A stretch of 64,000 nucleotides of DNA from Olleya sp. Hel_I_94 (lineage in GTDB: Bacteria > Bacteroidota > Bacteroidia > Flavobacteriales > Flavobacteriaceae), in the NCBI RefSeq assembly GCF_007827365.1, contig NZ_VISI01000002.1:2857001-2921000 (forward strand). The letters are read 5' to 3'. Below the pieces are notes generated by a model. It was given only the letters and a program-made list of their open reading frames with translations. It was not told the DNA's origin and did no database searches. Positions 16,536 through 25,676 of this stretch are shown here, one piece after another. Every line of letters begins with the position of its first letter. Position 1 is the stretch's first letter. The translations under genes and the position numbers were made by a program.

Positions 16536-17684
16536 TTAATAAGTTATATAAATATATCCTGAATAACTCTTGTTGTCATCGGTAAGTTTTAATACGTAAA
16601 AATAAGTGCCCACAGGTAATTTTTCGCCTTGATTACCAACTACAGTTTTATTAGATACGCCATTAAAGGTATTATCGTAATTTTCGGTTTCGTAGACAAT
16701 TCTTCCCCAACGGTTAAAAATTTGTAGATTATTTTTAAATAACTCGACACCTTCTATTATAAAGTTTTCATTTAATCCATCATTATTTGGACTTATACCA
16801 TTGTAGACCGTTAGTCCATCGCTACCAATTAAGGCTCCAAAAGTTATAATTTCATAATCTTCAGGAGTAAAAACAAATGAATTTATAGTACCATTATTAA
16901 GGGTTCCAGTTGTTGCGGAATTACCAAGGTCTAGCCATCTGTTTTCAGTCTTACTCCAACCAACAACTCTTAAATTTATAAGATCCGTAACTAAGTTGTT
17001 TATTTGGCTTTCTTGGTCCCAAGTTAATGTGATATAAGTTGCTGTACGTCCATTAAAGTCCCAAAATTCTTCAGTACTGACAGCATTTATAATTCCCTCA
17101 GAATTGTTTGTGTCAAAGGTGTTGCTGAAAGTAGAAGGGAAGTTAGGGTCTTCATTAAAATAAGCTGCAGTAAATTTTTCTAATGCTAATTGAGACGGAG
17201 TAATTAACGGTCTAAGTTTATCATCTTGTCCTATAGGAAAGTTGAAGGCTTCAGTGCTAATTACTGTAGCATAACCGTCGACATGTCTTAGGTCATCTTC
17301 TAGTGTATAAATGGCATTGTCAAAGTATTCAAGCGAAACTTCTGGAGTTTCACGTGGTGTAATAATGTCTCCAATTAAATAGTCTAAGCCATTTGTTACT
17401 TGTGTACTAATCTCTAAAAATAAATGATTGTCAACCGCAACTTCCATATCATAAAACCTTGGAATGCTAGTTCCTGAAATGGTTAACGGATTGTCTTCGT
17501 TGTAAAATCCAGCAACTCCTAAGTTTTCATTAAATGCGCCATCATTTTCTAGATTAGTATGAAATCCAATTTCTCCTTGGTTGTGTATTTGAACGTTTCC
17601 AAAATTGTGAAATGCAGTTTGTGTATTTCCATTTTGAGAAAATAAAATCGCTAACACTATTATAATGTGATGTAACTTATTCAT
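16536..17684 (-). CDS. Secreted protein with gliding-motility-associated (CHU_C, type B) sorting domain
   Basis: 382 residues. After the signal peptide (IIIVLAILFSQNGNTQ) comes a beta-rich body with GNVQIHNQGEIGFHTNLEND and a middle NFPIGQDDKLRPL segment. The C-terminal 85 residues are a CHU_C domain (YNGISPNNDGLNENFIIEG, LQIFNRWGRIVYE, LPVGTYFYVLKL, SGYIYI), which directs type IX export. It overlaps the giant repeat gene by 8 bp, so the two are co-translated. This protein may be the anchor or partner for the repeat protein, which has no recognisable sorting tail. Confidence 0.88.
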   Translation of the reverse strand: MNKLHHIIIVLAILFSQNGNTQTAFHNFGNVQIHNQGEIGFHTNLENDGAFNENLGVAGFYNEDNPLTISGTSIPRFYDMEVAVDNHLFLEISTQVTNGLDYLIGDIITPRETPEVSLEYFDNAIYTLEDDLRHVDGYATVISTEAFNFPIGQDDKLRPLITPSQLALEKFTAAYFNEDPNFPSTFSNTFDTNNSEGIINAVSTEEFWDFNGRTATYITLTWDQESQINNLVTDLINLRVVGWSKTENRWLDLGNSATTGTLNNGTINSFVFTPEDYEIITFGALIGSDGLTVYNGISPNNDGLNENFIIEGVELFKNNLQIFNRWGRIVYETENYDNTFNGVSNKTVVGNQGEKLPVGTYFYVLKLTDDNKSYSGYIYITY

Positions 17685-20600
17685 ATGCTGTGAAGATTAC
17701 AAGTATGTTTTCAGTTCTATTATCTACATTTACAGTAAACCCAGTAGGATTAAATGAAACAAAACTAGCTGAAGTTAGTCCTAAATTATCTCCGTTATTA
17801 TTAGAGTACCTTATTCCAATACAATGAGAACTTGAAGCGTAACGAGAGATATCGTTAATTGAAGAACCACTACCTCCAACATATATAACTTGTTGCGTCG
17901 TACCTCTAACATATCCCGTCATAGATCCAAAAGAATTATTAAATCCATTATTGTTATTTCCTAAGCCATTATCAGCATTTATATTTTCACTTTCTACATT
18001 AGGATATGCTTGAAAGCTAATTTGAGAAGGTTGAAAAGGAAGACCAGTGATTGTTTGATTTCCTGTTGCAGAGATTATAAAATGTCCAATATATGTACCT
18101 GAAGGACCAACAGGACCTTGTGGACCAGTTGCACCATCAGCACCATCAGTTCCTGGAATACCCTGAGGACCTTGTGGACCAGTTGCACCATCTACACCAT
18201 CAACCCCTGGAGCACCTTGAGGTCCTTCAGGTCCTGATGTTACAGGTATATTGATTGTTCCTCCACCATTACTAAGAGTGACATCCTGTCCACTAATAGA
18301 TAATGTTTGAATTTCATTAGTTGCATCAATGTCTTCATCAGCAGTAATATGATCCGCTATTGCAGTTTCATTAGCAGTAATTGCTGTGTCTTGAGTTATT
18401 TGTTCAGCTTCTAAAGTATCAATACTATCTGTGTTGGTTGTAATGTTTGCAGTATTGTCAGCTATAGTTGTGTTTTGAGTAATCTGTTCAGCTTCAATAG
18501 CATCAATATCATCAGCGTTTTCTGTGATTTGAGATTGTAAAGCGGTATCATCAAAAGGAGTAACGCTTAAATCAAAGTCATTACCATTAGCCGTAATAGC
18601 AACAGAACCATCAGTAGATTCTACTGTTTGAATTTCATTAGTTGCATCAGTGTCTTCATCAGCAGTAATGTGATCCGCAATTGCAGTTTCATTAGCAGTA
18701 ATTGCTGTGTCTTGAGTTATTTGTTCAGTTTCTAAAGCATCAATATCATCAGCATTTTCTGAGATTTGAGATTGCAATGCAGCATCATCAAAAGGAGTAA
18801 CACTTAAATCAAAGTCATTACCATTAGCAGTAACAGCAACAGAACCATCAGTTGATTCTACAGTTTGAATTTCATTAGTTGCATCAATGTCTTCATCAGC
18901 AGTAATATGATCCGCTATTGCAGTTTCATTAGCAGTAATTGCTGTGTTTTGCGTTATTTGTTCAGTTTCTAAAGCATCAATACTTTCTGTGTTAGTTGTA
19001 ATGTTTGCAGTATTGTCAGCTATAGTTGTGTTTTGAGTAATCTGTTCTGCTTCAATTGCATCAATATCATCAGCGTTTTCTGTGATTTGAGATTGTAAAG
19101 CGGTATCATCAAAAGGAGTTACGCTTAAATCAAAGTCATTACCATTAGCAGTAACAGCAACAGAGCCATCAGTCGATTCTACTGTTTGAATTTCATTAGT
19201 TGCATCAGTATCTTCATCAGCAGTAATATGATCCGCTATTGCAGTTTCATTAGCAGTAATTGCTGTGTCTTGAGTTATTTGTTCAGCTTCTAAAGCATCA
19301 ATACTATCTGTGTTGGTTGTAATGTTTGCAGTATTGTCAGCTATAGTTGTGTTTTGAGTGATTTGTTCAGCTTCAATAGCATCAATATCATCAGCGTTTT
19401 CTGTGATTTGAGATTGTAAAGCGGTATCATCAAAAGGAGTTACGCTTAAATCAAAGTCATTACCATTAGCAGTTACAGCAACAGAACCATCAGTCGATTC
19501 TACTGTTTGAATTTCATTAGTTGCATCAGTATCTTCATCAGCAGTAATGTGATCAGCTATTGCAGTTTCGTTAGCAGTAATCGCAGTATTTTGCGTTATT
19601 TGCTCAGCTTCTAAAGTATCAATACTATCTGTGTTAGTTGTAATGTTTGAAGTATTGTCAGTAATAGCAGCATCTTGAGTAATCTGTTCTGCTTCAATAG
19701 TATCAATATCGTCTGCGTTTTCTGTGATTTGAGATTGCAATGCAGTATCATCAAAAGGAGTTACGCTTAAATCAAAGTCATTACCATTAGCAGTAACAGC
19801 AACAGAACCATCAGTTGATTCTACAGTTTGAATTTCATTAGTTGCATCAGTATCTTCATCAGCAGTAATATGATCCGCTATTGCAGTTTCATTAGCAGTA
19901 ATCGCAGTGTCTTGCGTAATTTGTTCAGCTTCTAAAGCATCAATACTATCTGTGTTGGTTGTAATGTTTGCAGTATTGTCAGCTATAGTTGTGTTTTGAG
20001 TAATCTGTTCTGCTTCAATAGCATCAATATCATCAGCGTTTTCTGTGATTTGAGATTGAAGTGCAGTGTCATCAAAAGGTGTAACGCTTAAATCAAAGTC
20101 ATTACCATTAGCAGTAACAGCAACAGAACCATCAGTAGATTCTACTGTTTGAATTTCATTAGTTGCATCAATGTCTTCATCAGCAGTAATATGATCCGCT
20201 ATTGCAGTTTCGTTAGCAGTAATAGCAGTGTTTTGCGTGATTTGCTCAGTTTCTAAAGCATCAATACTATCTGTGTTGGTTGTAATGTTTGCAGTATTAT
20301 CAGTAATAGCTGCATCTTGAGTAATCTGTTCTGCTTCAAGAGCATCAATATCATCCGCGTTTTCTGTGATTTGAGATTGCAATGCAGCATCATCAAAAGG
20401 TGTAACGCTTAAATCGAAGTCATTACCATTAGCAGTAACAGCAACAGAACCATCAGTAGATTCTACTGTTTGTAATTCGTTAGTTGCATCAGTGTCTTCA
20501 TCAGCAGTAATATGATCCGCTATTGCAGTTTCGTTAGCAGTAATTGCTGTGTCTTGAGTTATTTGTTCAGCTTCTAAAGCATCAATACTATCTGTGTTAG

Positions 20601-23600
20601 TTGTAATGTTTGCAGTATTATCAGTAATAGCTGCATCTTGAGTAATCTGTTCTGCTTCAAGAGCATCAATATCATCCGCGTTTTCTGTGATTTGAGATTG
20701 CAATGCAGCATCATCAAAAGGTGTTACACTTAAATCAAAGTCATTACCATTAGCAGTAACAGCAACAGAACCATCAGTAGATTCTACTGTTTGTAATTCG
20801 TTAGTTGCATCAGTATCTTCATCAGCAGTAATATGATCCGCTATTGCAGTTTCGTTAGCAGTAATCGCAGTGTCTTGCGTAATTTGTTCAGCTTCTAAAG
20901 CATCAATACTATCTGTGTTGGTTGTAATGTTTGCAGTATTGTCAGCTATAGTTGTGTTTTGAGTAATCTGTTCCGCTTCAATTGCATCAATATCATCAGC
21001 GTTTTCTGTAATTTGAGATTGTAAAGCGGTATCATCAAAAGGTGTAACGCTTAAATCGAAGTCATTACCATTAGCAGTAACAGCAACAGAACCATCAGTA
21101 GATTCTACTGTTTGAATTTCATTAGTTGCATCAGTATCTTCATCAGCAGTAATATGATCCGCAATTGCAGTTTCATTAGCAGTAATAGCAGTATTTTGCG
21201 TGATTTGCTCAGCTTCAATAGCATCAATATCGTCCGCGTTTTCTGTGATTTGAGATTGTAAAGCGGTATCATCAAAAGGAGTTACGCTTAAATCAAAGTC
21301 ATTACCATTAGCAGTAACAGCAACAGAACCATCAGTCGATTCTACTGTTTGTAATTCGTTAGTTGCATCAATGTCTTCATCAGCAGTAATATGATCCGCT
21401 ATTGCAGTTTCGTTAGCAGTAATAGCAGTATCTTGAGTTATTTGTTCGGCTTCTAAAGCATCAATACTATCTGTGTTGGTTGTAATGTTTGCAGTATTGT
21501 CAGCTATAGTTGTGTTTTGAGTAATCTGTTCTGCTTCAAGAGCATCAATATCATCAGCATTTTCTGTGATTTGAGATTGTAAAGCGGTATCATCAAAAGG
21601 AGTTACGCTTAAATCGAAGTCATTACCATTAGCAGTTACTGCAACAGAACCATCAGTAGATTCTACTGTTTGTAATTCGTTAGTTGCATCATTATCATTA
21701 TCAGCTATAGAAAACGTAGTAGAGACATTGTCTTCATTTATATAAGTAAAAGTTTGATTTCCGTTATCAGTAAGAGAAGTCGTCGTTTCTAATGAAGAAA
21801 TGTCGAAAGTAATCGGGTTTCCATCATTATTATCAAATGTGAAACTTCCATCTGTGTTTTCTGTTAAAGTAGCTTTACTAACTATATCAATAGTTCCATC
21901 AGGTTTAATTAAGCTAAATGTCCCGTTATTGTTATCAATTAATTGAATGTTATCTACATAAGACTTAGGGGTTGCATCAGTTGCATTAATAGGGTTTCCA
22001 AGATCAGTAACGGTATTTCCATTCATGTCTAGATTTCCAACCATAGTATCTCCAGTTACGTTTACATATCTAGGATCATATAGCGCTGCGTTAAAAGGAT
22101 CAATTGCAATCCATTCCATATTATCTGCATCATATATGTAAGTGTTTCCTACTTGAGCTGGATCTGGAGAGTCGCTGTTTACTACATATATATCTCCTTC
22201 TTGTGGTGTTCCACCAATTTCAATGGTGTCAAAATCTCCTGTTGAAGTAGTTGGTCCAGTATATACGTTTCCAATTGGGATATTTACATTACCGCTTTCG
22301 TCCGGAACACTTCCGTTTACTGTTGCTACTCTTGGACCATAAACCCATTGTGAACCATCCCAGTAAATTTCGTCATTAGCATTTACTCCATCTGCAAACA
22401 TTGGTAACGTAATTTGTCCTGTTAAATCTACAGCGTTATCAGCAGTTGCGGGATTAGATAAAACTAATTCTGGACCGTTTAGTGAAAGATCTTGAAGCTC
22501 ATTAGTTGCATCAGTATCTTCATCAGCAGTAATGTGATCCGCAATTGCAGTTTCATTAGCAGTAATTGCTGTGTCTTGAGTTATTTGTTCAGCTTCTAAA
22601 GCATCAATACTATCTGTGTTAGTTGTAATGTTTGCAGTATTGTCAGCAATAGTTGTGTTTTGCGTAATTTGTTCTGCTTCAATTGCATCAATATCATCAG
22701 CGTTTTCTGTGATTTGAGATTGCAATGCAGCATCATCAAAAGGTGTTACACTTAAATCGAAGTCATTACCATTAGCAGTAACAGCAACAGAACCATCAGT
22801 CGATTCTACTGTTTGTAATTCGTTGGTTGCATCAGTATCTTCATCAGCAGTAATATGATCTGCTATTGCAGTTTCATTAGCAGTAATCGCAGTGTTTTGC
22901 GTTATTTGCTCAGCTTCTAAAGCATCAATACTATCTGTGTTAGTTGTAATGTTTGCAGTATTGTCAGCAATAGTTGTGTTTTGCGTGATTTGTTCTGCTT
23001 CAATTGCATCAATATCATCAGCGTTTTCTGTGATTTGAGATTGCAATGCAGCATCATCAAAAGGTGTTACACTTAAATCGAAGTCATTACCATTAGCCGT
23101 AATAGCAACAGAGCCATCAGTAGATTCTACTGTTTGTAATTCATTAGTTGCATCAGTGTCTTCATCAGCAGTAATATGATCCGCTATTGCAGTTTCGTTA
23201 GCAGTAATTGCTGTGTCTTGAGTTATTTGTTCAGCTTCTAAAGCATCAATACTATCTGTGTTAGTTGTAATGTTTGCAGTATTGTCAGCTATAGTTGTGT
23301 TTTGAGTAATCTGTTCTGCTTCAAGAGCATCAATATCATCCGCGTTTTCTGTGATTTGAGATTGAAGTGCAGTGTCATCAAAAGGAGTAACGCTTAAATC
23401 AAAGTCATTACCATTAGCCGTAATAGCAACAGAACCATCAGTAGATTCTACTGTTTGAATTTCATTAGTTGCATCAGTATCTTCATCAGCAGTAATGTGA
23501 TCCGCAATTGCAGTTTCATTAGCAGTAATTGCTGTGTTTTGCGTTATTTGTTCAGCTTCTAAAGCATCAATACTATCTGTGTTAGTTGTAATGTTTGCAG

Positions 23601-24489
23601 TATTGTCAGCTATAGTTGTGTTTTGAGTAATCTGTTCCGCTTCAATTGCATCAATATCATCAGCGTTTTCTGTAATTTGAGATTGTAAAGCGGTATCATC
23701 AAAAGGTGTAACGCTTAAATCAAAGTCATTACCATTAGCAGTAACAGCAACAGAACCATCAGTAGATTCTACTGTTTGTAATTCATTAGTTGCATCAATG
23801 TCTTCATCAGCAGTAATATGATCCGCTATTGCAGTTTCATTAGCAGTAATAGCAGTGTTTTGAATTGTTTGTTCAGTTTCTAAAGCATCAATACTATCAG
23901 TATTTGTTGTAATGTTTGTAGTATTGTCAGTAATAGCAGTGTTTTGCGTGATTTGTTCTGCTTCAATAGCATCAATATCATCAGCATTTTCTGTGATTTG
24001 AGATTGTAAAGCGGTATCATCAAAAGGAGTAACGCTTAAATCATAGTCATTACCATTAGCAGTTACAGCTACAGAACCATCAGTAGATTCTACTGTTTGT
24101 AATTCATTAGTTGCATCTGCATCTGCATCACTTAAAGAAATTATAGTGTTTGTTCCAGATTCGTCTGTATACGTTAGTGTGCCATCATTATTAGATACAA
24201 TTGAAGTAACCGTTTCACTAGCCATGACATCAACACATAGACTATTCCATGCATTATTATTAAACTGAAATAAACAATCTTCATCAGTGTTATAGGCTAA
24301 TGCACCTTCAAGAGGTGTGATAGCATTCATTTGTGCAGTTGTAATCCTTGTAACGACAAGCGTTTTGGTTGTGCTTTCTAATTCAAGTACTGAATTTTGG
24401 TCAATGTTTTGAGGATTATCACCAATCTTGACTTGGGCTAAAGCATTTGTCGTGATTAGGATTGTCAGAATTAGTAGAATTTGTTTCAT
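17677..24489 (-). CDS. Giant secreted acidic repeat protein with collagen-like segment
   Basis: 2270 residues. Signal peptide MKQILLILTILITTNALAQ is followed by an N-terminal module common in flavobacterial surface proteins (IGDNPQNIDQNSVLELES ... GALAYNTDEDCLFQFNNNAW). Five repeat units (127-661) come next, then a unique tail-fibre-like module (DPRYVNVTGDTMVGNLDMNG), 11 further units, a GPQGPQG collagen-like stretch and a Gly/Asn-rich C-terminal domain. The typical unit has 107 residues with 24 Asp/Glu and no Lys or Arg, and is predicted helical or coiled coil in its second half. No type IX tail is seen, although the co-translated downstream gene has one. It is probably a long adhesin or matrix fibre. 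Confidence 0.8.
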   Translation of the reverse strand: MKQILLILTILITTNALAQVKIGDNPQNIDQNSVLELESTTKTLVVTRITTAQMNAITPLEGALAYNTDEDCLFQFNNNAWNSLCVDVMASETVTSIVSNNDGTLTYTDESGTNTIISLSDADADATNELQTVESTDGSVAVTANGNDYDLSVTPFDDTALQSQITENADDIDAIEAEQITQNTAITDNTTNITTNTDSIDALETEQTIQNTAITANETAIADHITADEDIDATNELQTVESTDGSVAVTANGNDFDLSVTPFDDTALQSQITENADDIDAIEAEQITQNTTIADNTANITTNTDSIDALEAEQITQNTAITANETAIADHITADEDTDATNEIQTVESTDGSVAITANGNDFDLSVTPFDDTALQSQITENADDIDALEAEQITQNTTIADNTANITTNTDSIDALEAEQITQDTAITANETAIADHITADEDTDATNELQTVESTDGSVAITANGNDFDLSVTPFDDAALQSQITENADDIDAIEAEQITQNTTIADNTANITTNTDSIDALEAEQITQNTAITANETAIADHITADEDTDATNELQTVESTDGSVAVTANGNDFDLSVTPFDDAALQSQITENADDIDAIEAEQITQNTTIADNTANITTNTDSIDALEAEQITQDTAITANETAIADHITADEDTDATNELQDLSLNGPELVLSNPATADNAVDLTGQITLPMFADGVNANDEIYWDGSQWVYGPRVATVNGSVPDESGNVNIPIGNVYTGPTTSTGDFDTIEIGGTPQEGDIYVVNSDSPDPAQVGNTYIYDADNMEWIAIDPFNAALYDPRYVNVTGDTMVGNLDMNGNTVTDLGNPINATDATPKSYVDNIQLIDNNNGTFSLIKPDGTIDIVSKATLTENTDGSFTFDNNDGNPITFDISSLETTTSLTDNGNQTFTYINEDNVSTTFSIADNDNDATNELQTVESTDGSVAVTANGNDFDLSVTPFDDTALQSQITENADDIDALEAEQITQNTTIADNTANITTNTDSIDALEAEQITQDTAITANETAIADHITADEDIDATNELQTVESTDGSVAVTANGNDFDLSVTPFDDTALQSQITENADDIDAIEAEQITQNTAITANETAIADHITADEDTDATNEIQTVESTDGSVAVTANGNDFDLSVTPFDDTALQSQITENADDIDAIEAEQITQNTTIADNTANITTNTDSIDALEAEQITQDTAITANETAIADHITADEDTDATNELQTVESTDGSVAVTANGNDFDLSVTPFDDAALQSQITENADDIDALEAEQITQDAAITDNTANITTNTDSIDALEAEQITQDTAITANETAIADHITADEDTDATNELQTVESTDGSVAVTANGNDFDLSVTPFDDAALQSQITENADDIDALEAEQITQDAAITDNTANITTNTDSIDALETEQITQNTAITANETAIADHITADEDIDATNEIQTVESTDGSVAVTANGNDFDLSVTPFDDTALQSQITENADDIDAIEAEQITQNTTIADNTANITTNTDSIDALEAEQITQDTAITANETAIADHITADEDTDATNEIQTVESTDGSVAVTANGNDFDLSVTPFDDTALQSQITENADDIDTIEAEQITQDAAITDNTSNITTNTDSIDTLEAEQITQNTAITANETAIADHITADEDTDATNEIQTVESTDGSVAVTANGNDFDLSVTPFDDTALQSQITENADDIDAIEAEQITQNTTIADNTANITTNTDSIDALEAEQITQDTAITANETAIADHITADEDTDATNEIQTVESTDGSVAVTANGNDFDLSVTPFDDTALQSQITENADDIDAIEAEQITQNTTIADNTANITTNTESIDALETEQITQNTAITANETAIADHITADEDIDATNEIQTVESTDGSVAVTANGNDFDLSVTPFDDAALQSQISENADDIDALETEQITQDTAITANETAIADHITADEDTDATNEIQTVESTDGSVAITANGNDFDLSVTPFDDTALQSQITENADDIDAIEAEQITQNTTIADNTANITTNTDSIDTLEAEQITQDTAITANETAIADHITADEDIDATNEIQTLSISGQDVTLSNGGGTINIPVTSGPEGPQGAPGVDGVDGATGPQGPQGIPGTDGADGATGPQGPVGPSGTYIGHFIISATGNQTITGLPFQPSQISFQAYPNVESENINADNGLGNNNNGFNNSFGSMTGYVRGTTQQVIYVGGSGSSINDISRYASSSHCIGIRYSNNNGDNLGLTSASFVSFNPTGFTVNVDNRTENILVIFTAYE
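18095..18235 (-). repeat. Collagen-like Gly-X-Y segment
   Basis: About 46 residues of G-x-y triplets (GPEGPQGAPG, GATGPQGPQGIPG, GADGATGPQGPVG) precede the C-terminal domain of the giant repeat protein. They are likely to trimerise, giving a three-stranded fibre. Confidence 0.7.
18322..21684 (-). repeat. Coding tandem repeat array 2 (11 units)
   Basis: Nine units of 321 bp (107 codons) and two shortened units of 237 bp (79 codons) run head to tail, 3363 bp in all. Each unit begins TNE(L/I)QTVESTDGSVA and ends ITADED(T/I)DA. The two short units (seventh and fifteenth overall) lack the same 28 codons, namely one copy of the internal EQITQ sub-repeat. Copies are very similar in DNA sequence and are therefore prone to recombination and to assembly collapse. 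Confidence 0.9.
22507..24111 (-). repeat. Coding tandem repeat array 1 (5 units)
   Basis: Five complete 321-bp units encode residues 127-661 of the giant protein. The same unit recurs in array 2. The arrays are separated by about 820 bp of unique coding sequence. Confidence 0.9.
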
Positions 24490-24619
24490 CTAAGGGGGTT
24501 TTTTATGTAAACATATGTTTTATAACTCTATATCTACGTAAAAACAGTCCTTTGCGTTTTATGTATCGATGAAGTGTTTAAAATAATCGATAAAAAACAA
24601 AATAAAAATTGAAATAATA

Positions 24620-24650
24620 CTTGTTAATCTAACAATTAGTACTATTTTTG
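24620..24650 (+). promoter_or_regulatory. Promoter of tRNA-Gly (-33 and -7 elements)
   Basis: CTTG at 24620-24623 and TATTTTTG at 24643-24650 are separated by 19 bp, the standard Bacteroidota spacing. The tRNA begins 12 bp after the -7 box. Confidence 0.65.
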
Positions 24651-24661
24651 CCACCGGAAAT

Positions 24662-24734
24662 GCGAGAGTAGCTCAGTTGGTAGAGCGTCAGCCTTCCAAG
24701 CTGAATGTCGCCAGTTCGAACCTGGTCTCTCGCT
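24662..24734 (+). tRNA. tRNA-Gly (anticodon TCC)
   Basis: A 73-nt cloverleaf. The acceptor stem GCGAGAG pairs with CTCTCGC and the discriminator is T. The D-arm is GCTCAGTTGGTAGAGC. The anticodon loop CTTCCAA gives anticodon TCC at 24695-24697 on a TCAGC/GCTGA stem. The T-arm loop is TTCGAAC. No CCA is encoded. It has its own promoter and terminator. Confidence 0.95.
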
Positions 24735-24736
24735 CA

Positions 24737-24769
24737 AAAGCTTCATCATAACGATGGAGCTTTTTTTTT
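24737..24769 (+). terminator. Terminator of tRNA-Gly
   Basis: AAGCTTCATC pairs with GATGGAGCTT (one G-T pair) and is followed by nine T, directly after the tRNA. Confidence 0.8.
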
Positions 24770-24770
24770 G

Positions 24771-24815
24771 GAATACAGTTAGATGTTATTTATTCTATAT
24801 CATCTAACTGTATTC
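24771..24815. repeat. 15-bp perfect inverted repeat
   Basis: GAATACAGTTAGATG (24771-24785) and its exact reverse complement (24801-24815) flank a 15-nt AT-rich loop. No T-run follows on either strand, so it is not a standard terminator for pepE. It lies just outside the tRNA terminator. Its role is unknown. Confidence 0.55.
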
Positions 24816-24859
24816 TATAGGGTTTAAAGTTAGCTTTCAATAAAGTTCATACTTTAGTT

Positions 24860-25567
24860 TTATTTTAATTCATTTAAAAAAGTGTCTGTTTCAATTTCAT
24901 AAGGCTCACTTCCATGTTCAAAAACTCTAGCATTTAACACACCTTTTAATTGAATAGATTGCCCTTTTACTTCTAACCAACTACCTTCCCTAAGTCCAAC
25001 AACCGGTTGTGTGTTAAATTTATGAAACTCTTTTATCCTAGTTTCTCTAGTTTCTCCCATATGTTTACTTGAAGGATCTGGATCTAAATAATGAGGGTTA
25101 ATATTAAATGGCACAAAGCTTAGTGTTTTAAAACTTGGCGGATAAACAATTGGCATATCATTGGTAGTACACATGGTTAGACCACATATGTTACTTCCAG
25201 CACTTGTACCTAAATAAGGGGTTCCGTTTTTAACAGCAGCTTTTAAGGGATTGATCAACTTAAATTTATACAACGCATTAACTAAAACAAAGGTATTTCC
25301 GCCACCTGTAAAAATACCCTTAGCAGTAGTAATAGCTTCTACTGGATTTTTAAACTCGTGTAATCCTTTTACTGTAATACCAATTTTAGAAAAAGCTTTT
25401 GCTGCTTTTTTTGTGTATTCATCATGCGTTATACCACTTGGTCTCGCATAAGGTATAAAAACAATGTCGTCTATATTTTTAAAATGAATTTTTAAATCGT
25501 CTAATAAATAGTCTAAATATTGACCAGAATGAAGGGTTGAAGTACTTGCGATTATTAATTGCTTCAT
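24860..25567 (-). CDS. pepE: Dipeptidase E (S51 family)
   Basis: 235 residues, the usual length. It hydrolyses Asp-Xaa dipeptides in the cytosol. The nucleophile Ser122 lies in GTSAGSN, the catalytic His159 in NINPHYLD, and the FTGGGNTF loop is present. There is no signal peptide. It is transcribed alone on the minus strand, convergent with tRNA-Gly. Confidence 0.92.
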   Translation of the reverse strand: MKQLIIASTSTLHSGQYLDYLLDDLKIHFKNIDDIVFIPYARPSGITHDEYTKKAAKAFSKIGITVKGLHEFKNPVEAITTAKGIFTGGGNTFVLVNALYKFKLINPLKAAVKNGTPYLGTSAGSNICGLTMCTTNDMPIVYPPSFKTLSFVPFNINPHYLDPDPSSKHMGETRETRIKEFHKFNTQPVVGLREGSWLEVKGQSIQLKGVLNARVFEHGSEPYEIETDTFLNELK

Positions 25568-25676
25568 AATTTTAGTTTTTGTAAATTTAGGTATTAGAAG
25601 CTTTTAACAAAAGATTATAGATGCTTAACATAATAATTTAGTCTAAAAGTTTTTAATTTACCTAAAATCAACCAAC

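Noticed and set aside
18322..24111. Large direct-repeat array that might be read as CRISPR or non-coding satellite DNA
   Set aside because: Units are 321 bp, in frame, without spacers and encode one continuous 2270-residue protein.
24662..24815. Integrated element at tRNA-Gly
   Set aside because: No integrase or partial tRNA copy is found nearby. Only an inverted repeat is present.
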